Assembly (NCBI GenBank): GCA_902785945.1
Contig: CADAAR010000023.1
Coordinates: 37,822 to 101,821, forward strand
DNA length: 64,000 bases
Origin: an uncultured Prevotellaceae bacterium
GTDB taxonomy: Bacteria; Bacteroidota; Bacteroidia; Bacteroidales; Bacteroidaceae
Direction of reading: 5' to 3'
Of this stretch, positions 34,295 to 41,668 are shown one piece after another; the stretch's first letter is position 1; each line of letters begins with the position of its first letter. The notes under the pieces were generated by a model. The model made no database searches, was not told where the DNA came from, and worked only from the letters and a program-made list of their open reading frames with translations. The position numbers and the translations under genes are program-made.

Positions 34295-37200
34295 AATAAC
34301 AAGGAAACAGATTAGTTCGAAATCATCGAGGCCCTTGATGTCACCTTGCAGGGCTGTGGTCTCACCAAAGGAGAACAGGCTTTCAAGATCGCTCTCTTCC
34401 TTCTGAGCTACAATGGTAGCTACAGCCTTTTGCAGCAGGTCACTATAATGGCTCATTCGTCTGCCATTATCCGTTTCCCGGTTAATCTGATGGCAGAGTT
34501 CCATGATGGGCTCGTGCTTTCCCTTGCAGGCTAAACGCATGATGTCCAGCAGTCGCTTGGGAGCCAAGTGGTTGATGATGGTCTCGCCCTCGTCAGAGAG
34601 ATATACCATATAGAAAGGATGCAACAGATTCTGATGACCTATATTGACTGCATTGTTTCTGTTCTTCAGGATGAAGATGACACCAGGCTTGGCTGTGGCT
34701 GATGCAGGCACAACGGCGCTCATGCCAAAGGGCGTATGCTCAATATCAGGATGTTCTGGCAGATAGGCCAACAGGTCTAAGCGGAACTCATTCAATCCCA
34801 AGTCCATAATGTTGATACCTGTGTCCATATCTTCGAGATCGACTACTTCTTCCTGTAAGCGCATCAACTGGCTCTTACGATATTCCAAGTCTGTCTGTTC
34901 TTCGTTTGAGAGCAACACATTACCTCCACCACCTGCCGTGATATCCATACCTGCCATGCGAGCCTCCACACGACCTTTCAGATAGAGATAATCGTCGAGT
35001 TCAATGTCTGGCCAATAATTGACCAATTGGATGACATCGTTCTTAGAGCCGATACGATCAACACGTCCAAAACGCTGGATGATACGTACAGGGTTCCAAT
35101 GAATATCGTAGTTAATCAGGTAGTCACAATCCTGCAAGTTCTGACCCTCAGAGATACAGTCTGTGGCAATGAGCACATCGATGACTACTGGTTGCTTTGG
35201 GAAGAGTTTGTCTTTCTCCTTCGAGATAGGCGAGAATAGCGTCAGGACACTATTGAAATCAGCAGGCAAACCTTTAACGGTAGAACGGATACCATTACCT
35301 GTCACCAAACCGACATGAAGTCCTGTCTTCGCCAGTATCATTGCTTCCAGATTATCGTAAAGATATTGTGCAGTGTCTGAGAAGGCAGTGAAGACAATGA
35401 CCTTCTTGTTATTGTCGTTAATAGGATGATTGAACTTCTCACGCAGATTCTCGATGAGCATCTGTAGCTTGCTATCGTGCTCAGGGTTGATATCCTTAAT
35501 CATCACGAGCAATAGCCCCAATATCTCTTGATCTTTCAACAGGTCACGCTTCCATGAACGACAGTCCATATCGGCCAATGCCACCTTTGTCTTTTTTCCA
35601 CCAATCAGTACGTCTTCTTCGCTATCTTCATCGAGCATATTTTCCAGCTGTTGCACCTCCAAGCGTACATCCTGACGGGTGGTCACAAAGGTATCAATCG
35701 CCTCAATGGTCTCGTCAATCATGTCCTTCATACGACTTAACGTTAGGCGGAAACTGTTTACTGACGATTCCAAGCGCTTTAGAAGGTTGATGGCCATCAG
35801 TTTCTTCAATCCCTTCTCGCGTCCAGACATACCTAAGTGTACCCCTCGCTCGTCAATATCGATTTCGTATTTGGCGCGCTTCGAAGGCAGGATATAGTCA
35901 GAGGGTGCATAGACACCAAGATTCAAATCATCTAACTGATTGGCTATCTCTTTGTAGGTGATAGCCTCATTAAGATCTGTCAGTTTAGGACGTTTGGAAA
36001 TGGGGCGCAGACGCGTCGGAAACTTACCTATCTCTGTGGTGTCGTAATACTTCTCAATATGCTTACGACTACGGGCTATAGTGACAGCATCCAACACTTG
36101 GAAGAAGTCGAACGAAAGCATATCAAGCAGTTTTTCTGTGGTGCGTTCGTTGGGGTCTTCAATGTGTGACCACGCATTATACTGCATCTGGGCAGAGCGG
36201 AAAATGTCTTCAATAGGACGATCCGTATTCAGTTTGTCATTGATCAAACTCTGATTACCTTCGTAGGCCAACTGTAGCTGGTTCTTCAGGTCGTTGAAAC
36301 GGTTGTTCACAGGTGTAGCAGAAAGCATCAGTACCTTCGTTCGCACACCAGCACGAATCACCTGATTCATCAGACGCAGATAGCGGTTTTCGCGTGGGTT
36401 CTCATCATCTTCGTCTGTGGTCACCTTACCACCATTGCGGAAGTTGTGACTCTCGTCTATCACAATCAGGTCGTAGTTGCCCCAATTCAAACGTGAAAGG
36501 TCAGTACCATTCGACATACCTCGTTCACGGCTGAGGTCTGTATGGAAAAGCACATCGTAGCGCAGACGGTCTTTTTCTAATGGGTTATTTTTGTAGTTGC
36601 CCTTATAGGTGTTCCAGTTCTCATAGAGTTTTTTAGGGCAAAGCACCAACACACTCTTATTACGGTTCTCGTAATACTTGATGACAGCAATAGCCGTGAA
36701 AGTCTTACCTAAACCTACGCTATCAGCCAAGATACAACCGTTATAGGTCTCTAACTTGTTGATAATGGCCAGAGCTGCATCGCGCTGGAAGTTATAGAGT
36801 TTGTTCCATATCTGCGAACTCTTGAAGCCTGTCGCCTCGTTGGGCAGCACATCCTCGCTGATATCCTCCAAGAACTCATTGAAGATGTTATAGAGGGTAA
36901 CGAAATAGATGAAGTCTGGTGAGTTCTCACGATAGACATTTTCGATATTTTCTATGATAGCATCAGTCACGTCTGTAAAATTCTCATGGTCTTCCCAGAA
37001 TTCATTAAAGTATTTCAGGTATGAGTCTGACATGGGTGATGGCATTCTCTGAACTAACTGGAAGATATTATTGCCTCGTTCACAACCTAACTCAGTGGTA
37101 GTGAACTCGTTGAAAGGCATGTATGTATAGAGGTCTTCCTCGTTTTTTACATTCAGGAAACCAGGCATATTCTGCTGCGAAACGTTGGTCTTGAAGCGTA

Positions 37201-37543
37201 CCTTCTGTCGAATCCAGTCGGCACACTCTTTGGCGATGGCCCGCTGAGTAAGGTTATTGCGCAGTTTGATTTCGAAGTCGGAACCATAGAGCGTGCGCTC
37301 GCGATTCAGTTTGGGGATATAGAACTCCCGTTTCTGTTTCTTTGCTTGCTCCTTATTAAACGTTGGCGAGGTGAAGATAAAGCGCAGTTCGTCCACCTTC
37401 TCCAACTCTTTTTGCAAAGCCTCGAAAGCATAGATGGAGAAACTGGCTGCTGCCATCGACACCTTAGAGCCTTGGCACAGCGTCACCTTCAGATCGTCGA
37501 TGACGTGCTGGGTGATGTTATCGAATTGCTTGGGTAGTTCCAT
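34286..37543 (-). CDS. SNF2-type DEAD/DEAH helicase with PLD-like N terminus
   Basis: About 1085 residues; an in-frame GTG start at 37555 is possible. The N terminus (KVSMAAASFSIYAFEAL, then ELRFIFTSPTF) resembles the phospholipase-D-like module of HepA-type helicases. The helicase core has LADSVGLGKTF (Walker A), IDESHNFRN (motif II), MLSATPVNNR (III), and in the second lobe GQNLQDCDYLINYD and RIIQRFGRVDRIG (V, VI). A roughly 200-residue C-terminal domain follows. It leads the locus with DUF4391, Mod and Res downstream on the same strand; ATP-driven DNA translocation in defence is the best guess. Confidence 0.88.
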   Translation of the reverse strand: MELPKQFDNITQHVIDDLKVTLCQGSKVSMAAASFSIYAFEALQKELEKVDELRFIFTSPTFNKEQAKKQKREFYIPKLNRERTLYGSDFEIKLRNNLTQRAIAKECADWIRQKVRFKTNVSQQNMPGFLNVKNEEDLYTYMPFNEFTTTELGCERGNNIFQLVQRMPSPMSDSYLKYFNEFWEDHENFTDVTDAIIENIENVYRENSPDFIYFVTLYNIFNEFLEDISEDVLPNEATGFKSSQIWNKLYNFQRDAALAIINKLETYNGCILADSVGLGKTFTAIAVIKYYENRNKSVLVLCPKKLYENWNTYKGNYKNNPLEKDRLRYDVLFHTDLSRERGMSNGTDLSRLNWGNYDLIVIDESHNFRNGGKVTTDEDDENPRENRYLRLMNQVIRAGVRTKVLMLSATPVNNRFNDLKNQLQLAYEGNQSLINDKLNTDRPIEDIFRSAQMQYNAWSHIEDPNERTTEKLLDMLSFDFFQVLDAVTIARSRKHIEKYYDTTEIGKFPTRLRPISKRPKLTDLNEAITYKEIANQLDDLNLGVYAPSDYILPSKRAKYEIDIDERGVHLGMSGREKGLKKLMAINLLKRLESSVNSFRLTLSRMKDMIDETIEAIDTFVTTRQDVRLEVQQLENMLDEDSEEDVLIGGKKTKVALADMDCRSWKRDLLKDQEILGLLLVMIKDINPEHDSKLQMLIENLREKFNHPINDNNKKVIVFTAFSDTAQYLYDNLEAMILAKTGLHVGLVTGNGIRSTVKGLPADFNSVLTLFSPISKEKDKLFPKQPVVIDVLIATDCISEGQNLQDCDYLINYDIHWNPVRIIQRFGRVDRIGSKNDVIQLVNYWPDIELDDYLYLKGRVEARMAGMDITAGGGGNVLLSNEEQTDLEYRKSQLMRLQEEVVDLEDMDTGINIMDLGLNEFRLDLLAYLPEHPDIEHTPFGMSAVVPASATAKPGVIFILKNRNNAVNIGHQNLLHPFYMVYLSDEGETIINHLAPKRLLDIMRLACKGKHEPIMELCHQINRETDNGRRMSHYSDLLQKAVATIVAQKEESDLESLFSFGETTALQGDIKGLDDFELICFLVIKN

Positions 37544-37614
37544 TTGTTCCCACACGATAGTTTTAGGAGCAATCAGACTATATCTTCAGGCTTGCTTACA
37601 GGTAAACACAAAAC

Positions 37615-37777
37615 GACCTCAGGACACAAAAGAAGCGCGAACAATGGCTCTTCTCTCGTCTCGTGAGGTCCTCGGATGTACCTGTAGTGCTAAGATACAA
37701 GTCATGCCCGCGCTATCGCACGGGCATCGGCTGACTTGTTCGAGCACTACTTCATGAAATTTCCGAGGTTCCACGAG
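37615..37777 (-). ncRNA. Structured leader of the helicase/type III locus
   Basis: Between the promoter (37895-37927) and the helicase start lies a leader of about 345 nt. Five nested stems are visible: 37660-37665/37772-37777, 37670-37675/37763-37768, 37684-37691/37743-37750, 37698-37704/37732-37738 and 37706-37710/37721-37725. A different stem, 37615-37621 with 37664-37670 (7 bp), uses bases of the two outer stems, so the two folds exclude each other. This suggests an attenuator, riboswitch or small RNA; it matches no class I recognise. Confidence 0.6.
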
Positions 37778-37894
37778 TCTCTGAACAAATAGCTGATGCT
37801 ATTATTAACCCTCAAAAATCATACCGGCACCTCCACTGAGGCTCAAACCTGACCTTAGTCAGCGTCATGTTATGACGATTAGCCGATACTTGAT

Positions 37895-37927
37895 TGCAAA
37901 GATAAACATTATTTCTCAGAATTCAAA
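37895..37927 (-). promoter_or_regulatory. Promoter of the helicase/type III locus
   Basis: On the minus strand TTTG (37924-37927), 19 nt, TATCTTTG (within 37895-37904); full consensus. Confidence 0.85.
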
Positions 37928-37990
37928 TAAAAAACTGAGTTTTTTAATCAGATTCATTCAAAATCGCCTGTTTTCCGTATTCGTGCCAAT

Positions 37991-38470
37991 TTAAAACGGA
38001 TTATCGAAACCATGATCTCTGTAATATTCATCGAATATATAATCATATCCTAACTCTTTTGATACTGTCCGGTCGTAGGGTGGTACATTTGTCGGAGCAG
38101 TATGCTTGCTGAAGTCAAACTTAGCCTTACAGTCAAGAACATCATTTTCAGTCTGCAGGTCTGCACCCCAGGCTTTCATGATTTCTTGAATAGTACCTTC
38201 CATCTGTCCATCAGTATAATCCCAATCATAATGCACGAACTCACCTGTCTCATAGAAATGCTTTAAGATTGCAAGGCAAACCCAGCTGTAATGCTTATTC
38301 CATAGGCTATGAAAGCAAATGGCAGTCATTCCCTTTCCAAGATCACGTTCATAACATGCCAGGAATTCGTCATCACCCATCGTGATGGTCTTAAGCCATG
38401 GAAACTTCTTGCTGTCTTCATCGTAGAAGGCCTGCTCTTGCGCAGTCATATCTCTTAATATCTTTCCCAT
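37991..38470 (-). CDS. Hypothetical protein under a hairpin promoter
   Basis: 159 residues, soluble, acidic with many aromatic residues (WVCLAILKHFYETGEFVHYDW; end YYRDHGFDNPF). I see no known motif. It is monocistronic, sitting between the helicase promoter and its own hairpin promoter, which ties it to the regulon-like set at 22-28 kb. Confidence 0.65.
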   Translation of the reverse strand: MGKILRDMTAQEQAFYDEDSKKFPWLKTITMGDDEFLACYERDLGKGMTAICFHSLWNKHYSWVCLAILKHFYETGEFVHYDWDYTDGQMEGTIQEIMKAWGADLQTENDVLDCKAKFDFSKHTAPTNVPPYDRTVSKELGYDYIFDEYYRDHGFDNPF

Positions 38471-38500
38471 AATTTATATACACTAAATTCTCGTTTTTAG

Positions 38501-38553
38501 TGCAAAGATAACATATAGGGTGTCCCAAAACTCGAGACACCCTCAGACTTTAA
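38501..38553 (-). promoter_or_regulatory. Hairpin promoter, copy 4
   Basis: TATCTTTGCA (38501-38510), a perfect 8-bp hairpin AGGGTGTC/GACACCCT (38517-38543) with GAGTTTTGGG, and upstream GTTAAAGTCTGAG on the minus strand. Closest to copy 1 at 22.3 kb. Confidence 0.8.
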
Positions 38554-38650
38554 CACGAAATTAACATAATGTTTGGCGTCGTTGAGGGGCGAAAGAGAAA
38601 CGGCTAATTTCTTAAAAAACAAAAATTTACACGGATTTTTCGCGTAGAAA

Positions 38651-38682
38651 TTTGGAATCTTCAAAAATAGTTCCTATCTTTG
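38651..38682 (+). promoter_or_regulatory. Orphan plus-strand promoter
   Basis: TTTG, 20 nt, TATCTTTG; a perfect consensus that has no sizeable gene downstream, only the region below. Confidence 0.75.
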
Positions 38683-38689
38683 TGCCAGT

Positions 38690-38800
38690 AAATGGTTCAG
38701 CATCAATTTATGCTGAATGCACCTATATCATAAGGTTAACAAGGTTAAAAGGTTATGGCTAAGCGTAGCCCGGGCTCTCCCATCAGGAGGGCCCATTTTA
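38690..38800 (+). ncRNA. Candidate small transcript
   Basis: Directly after a perfect promoter come an 8-bp hairpin TTCAGCAT/ATGCTGAA (about 38697-38718), short AAGGTTAA repeats, and a GC-rich hairpin GGGCTCTCC/GGAGGGCCC (about 38773-38793) followed by ATTTTAG. It could be a small RNA of about 110 nt with a weak terminator. Confidence 0.4.
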
Positions 38801-38838
38801 GTTTCAGGCATAACGACATAACAGGCATAACGGCATAA
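38755..38838 (+). CDS. Possible 27-residue peptide
   Basis: ATG to TAA frame starting MAKRSPGSPIRRAHFSF, basic, with its end encoded by the GTTATGCC repeat. It lies in the candidate small transcript. Too short to judge; listed because it follows a strong promoter. Confidence 0.25.
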   Translation: MAKRSPGSPIRRAHFSFRHNDITGITA

Positions 38839-38992
38839 CATTGGGTAAAATCGATGTTGGGGGTATATATAATCAATTATATATTATTAAATTTATATAT
38901 ATTATAATATATATAAATTCTACATAGATACTATAACCTTCGCAACATGCTAATGTTATGCCGTTATGCCTGTTATGCCTGTTATGCCGTTA
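38806..38992. repeat. Inverted 9-bp repeat arrays flanking an AT-rich core
   Basis: Left arm 38806-38842 and right arm 38952-38992 are made of GTTATGCC(T/G) units in opposite orientation; the inner 26 bp of the arms are perfectly inverted. The 109 bp between are largely A and T, with runs of TATATA. A third copy of the 26 bp lies at 16061. Iteron-like repeats beside an AT-rich core recall a replication origin or protein-loading site. Confidence 0.75.
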
Positions 38993-39012
38993 GGGGAAAT
39001 ATGGACACAGAA

Positions 39013-39048
39013 ATAAGCGCCACCAGATTTAATTCTAATGGCGCTTAT
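39013..39048. terminator. Hairpin, possible bidirectional terminator
   Basis: A perfect 10-bp inverted repeat ATAAGCGCCA/TGGCGCTTAT with a 16-nt loop. Confidence 0.5.
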
Positions 39049-39105
39049 CTCTACGTAGAAAATCGAATAATAAAAATTAAGAGACTCTTATTTTAGAGGC
39101 CCGCA

Positions 39106-39172
39106 GCACGCGTGGGGACAGGCACACACTGAGCCATCATAGATAGCACATTGGTGCCAGTCCCCAGTGTGC
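39106..39172. repeat. GGGGACAGGCAC-type palindromic element, copy 1
   Basis: Outer arms GTGGGGACAGGCAC and GTGCCAGTCCCCA; inner part with ATCATAGATAGCA. It abuts the stop codon of the DUF4248 gene. A close copy lies at 40475-40542. Confidence 0.75.
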
Positions 39173-39176
39173 AGCT

Positions 39177-39389
39177 TTACGGTTCCCCGAGCTCTGAGAA
39201 GATGAGAGCGACCTGGGCGGGAGTGAAGGAGCGGGATCTGGAGGCAAGGAGAGGTTTTAGGCGGGGATTGGTGAGGAGCCATCTTCGGAACTTGGCCCAG
39301 GCTGAGAGGGGCAGGAGATCCGGAAAGTAGCGCTGAGCAAGTGCGGTACGGTTGAATGAAGTGGCATGAGGGGTTTGTTTGTAATACAT
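39177..39389 (-). CDS. DUF4248 family protein
   Basis: 70 residues. RTALAQRYFPDLLPLSAWAK, then a basic helix and SFTPAQVALIFSELGEP, the DUF4248 pattern. These small basic proteins accompany HU-like and VirE-N/DUF3987 genes in Bacteroidetes; here it is divergent from an HU-like gene. Probably a small DNA-binding or accessory protein; function unproven. Confidence 0.8.
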   Translation of the reverse strand: MYYKQTPHATSFNRTALAQRYFPDLLPLSAWAKFRRWLLTNPRLKPLLASRSRSFTPAQVALIFSELGEP

Positions 39390-39431
39390 AAAGAAAAGGT
39401 TTTTAATGGGTTAAACATGTTTGATTTACAC

Positions 39432-39441
39432 TGCAAATATA
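39432..39441 (-). promoter_or_regulatory. DUF4248 promoter, -7 element
   Basis: TATATTTGCA on the minus strand, about 42 nt before the start codon. Confidence 0.65.
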
Positions 39442-39489
39442 CTACTTTTTTCTGACATGGCCAAATTTTTGCGGCTTCGGAGGCGTACA

Positions 39490-39529
39490 ACTCGATAAAA
39501 CTTGATAAAACTCGATATAACTCGATAAC
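39490..39529. repeat. Four 10-bp direct repeats upstream of the HU-like gene
   Basis: ACTCGATAAA, ACTTGATAAA, ACTCGATATA, ACTCGATAAC in tandem, reaching into the -33 region of the HU-like promoter; candidate binding array. Confidence 0.75.
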
Positions 39530-39546
39530 AACCCTATTACAAGTAG

Positions 39547-39554
39547 TAACTTTG
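39547..39554 (+). promoter_or_regulatory. HU-like gene promoter, -7 element
   Basis: TAACTTTG, about 65 nt before the start codon. The 10-bp repeat array lies directly upstream. Confidence 0.7.
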
Positions 39555-39619
39555 CACTCGCTAACGGATCCAAAGGCATTAATTAACTGTATTACTAACC
39601 ATTTTAAATTTTTAAAAGT

Positions 39620-40404
39620 ATGATTGAACTTTACATTTCTCAAAACAAGGTTGTGGGATCTGCCGCTTACGGTAAGTATTACCCACGAGTGAGTTACAAA
39701 CAGACCATGAACATCCACGATATGGCGGTGCACATGGCTGAGCACAACACCCCGTTCTCCGAGGGTACCATCGAGGGTATTCTGCGAGACTTCGTGAAGT
39801 GCGTGCGTGAGCAGACGCTGAATGGTAACACCGTGAAGGTGGACAACCTGGCGATCTTCAAGGTGAGTGTGATTGGTAACGGCTGCAAGGAGCTGTACGA
39901 TGCCACCCTCGACAAGACCATCACACCCGCGAGGAGCTGAACAAGGATGGTAAACTGAGCTGGACCGATAAGGCCGCTGCTGAGATCCTGGCTGCTAAGA
40001 CTGCTGCTCAGGGCGGCAATGGTGGCGGATCATCTTCGGGCTCAGGAACCGAGAGCGGTGGCAACTCCGGAGGCTCGGGGCAGAGTGAGCAGGGCGGTCA
40101 GAGCCAGCAGGGCGCACAGGGCTATGCACTGACGATCTCCAGAACGGGCGTTGGTTCAGCAACCGTCACCAAGGATGGTAATGCTGTAACCTCAGGTACC
40201 AGTCTGAACGAGGATGACGAGGTGGAGATCAGCATCACGCCTGCAGAGGGTCAGGTGCCCACCGCAACCGTGAATGGCTCAGAAATCGAGCTGACTGAGG
40301 ACGGTGGTGTCTACTCCGGTAGCTTCGCTATGCCAGGTCAGGCCTCGACCCTGATCATCAACACCGGCGAAGGAGAGGACGATGATTATGATCCCAACGC
40401 CTAA
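39620..40404 (+). pseudogene. HU-like DNA-binding protein with C-terminal repeat domain, frameshifted
   Basis: The 5' part reads an HU/IHF-like fold (VSYKQTMNIHDMAVHMAEH, GILRDFVKCVREQTLNGN, VKVDNLAIFKVSVIGNG) and stops at 39940 in the original frame. From about 39925 a second frame continues TREELNKDGKLSWTDKAAA, a Gly/Ser/Gln-rich linker and a beta-domain GYALTISRTGVGSATVTK ending YDPNA. One base change would join them, but residues normally lying between the parts may also be missing. Probably inactive; the first frame alone could still give a 106-residue HU-like protein. Confidence 0.8.
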
Positions 40405-40406
40405 GC

Positions 40407-40434
40407 GAGTGAAGAGTGAAGAGTGAAGAGTGAA
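40407..40434. repeat. Heptanucleotide repeat, 4 perfect units of GAGTGAA
   Basis: Four identical units starting 3 nt after the stop codon of the HU-like gene. Confidence 0.93.
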
Positions 40435-40455
40435 GAATCAATAGTCATGCCGATT

Positions 40456-40471
40456 GCGCTCTAAGGAGCGC
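40456..40471. terminator. Short hairpin after the HU-like gene
   Basis: GCGCTC/GAGCGC with a 4-nt loop. There is no T run, so a terminator role is uncertain. Confidence 0.35.
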
Positions 40472-40474
40472 TGC

Positions 40475-40542
40475 GAATCACAGGGGACAGGCACGCACTG
40501 ATAGATCAAAGATGCTATCATTGGTGCCAGTCCCCATGATTC
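40475..40542. repeat. GGGGACAGGCAC-type palindromic element, copy 2
   Basis: Arms GAATCACAGGGGACAGGCAC and GTGCCAGTCCCCATGATTC; same core as the copy at 39106-39172. Its right end overlaps the stop codon of the HGSNAT-like gene, which reads in from the opposite strand. Confidence 0.78.
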
Positions 40543-41668
40543 ACAGTTTGATGTAGATCTTCTTGCGATAGAGAACGTAGCCGATGAGGAAATTGAGGGC
40601 GACGAAATAGAGAGCGTATGCCAGGGAAGCCCACTTGAGAGGCGGGATGATGGTGTGGATGGCATTGTAGACCACCTCAGAAACGCCGAGGTTGCCCAAG
40701 AGAATGGCGAGAAGCTCGCTCGATACATAAAGCGCAAGGGCATTCACTCCGAAAACACGAAAAAAAGTTAAGAGTGAAGAGTGAAGAGTGAAGACTCGGC
40801 TTTGCCGCTTGCTACCGAAGGGACGCAAGAATTTGCTACCGCTCAAGTCAATAACATACATTAATATTGCCTGCAGCAGGGAGGCGAGGCCGCAGGTGAC
40901 CATGACGTAGCTGGGGCTCCAGATGCGCTTGTTGAGGGGCAGACCATAAGAGAGCAGATAGCCTCCAATGACAAGGATGGTGCCTACGACGAAAAGGGCG
41001 ATGACCTTATCAGAAACGGTATCTTTCTGACGGATGAGCTTGCCACAATAGAAGCCCAGCAGGACATGAGCCACAGAAGAGATGGTGCCCAGCAGGCCCT
41101 CAGGATCGACGGGACTCTTATGATAGAGATGGTCGTAGCCAAAGAGGTTGAGGTCGACCTGTGCCAGAACGTTGACACTGGCATCCTCAGCATAGCCATT
41201 ACCCAAGACGAGAATGGCGGTATATATAATAAGGAGGCCAATGACCACAGGGATGGTATAACGATGGTTGCAGAAGAGGGCGAAGAGCGACACGATGCCG
41301 TAGCAGAGGGCGATGCGCTGCATGACAGCCCAGATGCGGAGGTGGCCAAAGCAGAGGAGATCGCCCTCGATGGCGTTGTCGAACCAGTTGATGAAGAGAC
41401 CAATGGCGAACAACAGCACCGTACGCTTGATGATGCGACGGATGACCTTAGGTGTGGGCTTGAACTCGGACTTCACCAGAGAGAGGTAACACGAGATACC
41501 CATGATAAAGAGGAAGAAGGGGAAGACGAGGTCGCAGGGAGTCATGCCGTTCCACTCAGCATGACCGAGCATCTCGAACGACACGCCCCAGCCATTATTA
41601 ACCAATATCATGCCAGCGACGGTGATGCCGCGGAGAATGTCGAGACTTAAAAGACGATTACCTTGCAT
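40541..41668 (-). CDS. HGSNAT-like membrane acyltransferase (DUF5009/DUF1624 group)
   Basis: 375 residues from MQGNRLLSLD. About ten TM segments. The N terminus LLSLDILRGITVAGMILVNN, then HAEWNGMTPCDLVFPFFLFIMG, is the signature of heparan-alpha-glucosaminide N-acetyltransferase relatives, which acetylate terminal glucosamine. Residues PFGSKRQSRVFTLHSSLLTFF before FRVFGVNALAL come from a hairpin-plus-heptad insertion (40765-40829) in a loop. It is just downstream of a GH89 gene whose substrate it could prepare. Confidence 0.83.
   Translation of the reverse strand: MQGNRLLSLDILRGITVAGMILVNNGWGVSFEMLGHAEWNGMTPCDLVFPFFLFIMGISCYLSLVKSEFKPTPKVIRRIIKRTVLLFAIGLFINWFDNAIEGDLLCFGHLRIWAVMQRIALCYGIVSLFALFCNHRYTIPVVIGLLIIYTAILVLGNGYAEDASVNVLAQVDLNLFGYDHLYHKSPVDPEGLLGTISSVAHVLLGFYCGKLIRQKDTVSDKVIALFVVGTILVIGGYLLSYGLPLNKRIWSPSYVMVTCGLASLLQAILMYVIDLSGSKFLRPFGSKRQSRVFTLHSSLLTFFRVFGVNALALYVSSELLAILLGNLGVSEVVYNAIHTIIPPLKWASLAYALYFVALNFLIGYVLYRKKIYIKL
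40765..40829. repeat. Composite insertion in the HGSNAT-like gene (heptads plus hairpin)
   Basis: Heptads AAGTTAA and three GAGTGAA units (40765-40792), then a 37-bp block with CTTGC...GCAAG hairpin arms and CGGTAGCAAGCGG on the minus strand. A near copy of this block is in the GH89 gene at 43891-43930, also beside heptads. The insertion stays in frame. Confidence 0.85.

Noticed and set aside
37660-37777. The nested hairpin as a retron msr-msd RNA
   Set aside because: No reverse transcriptase gene is found next to it. The position in the leader of the helicase gene fits regulation better.
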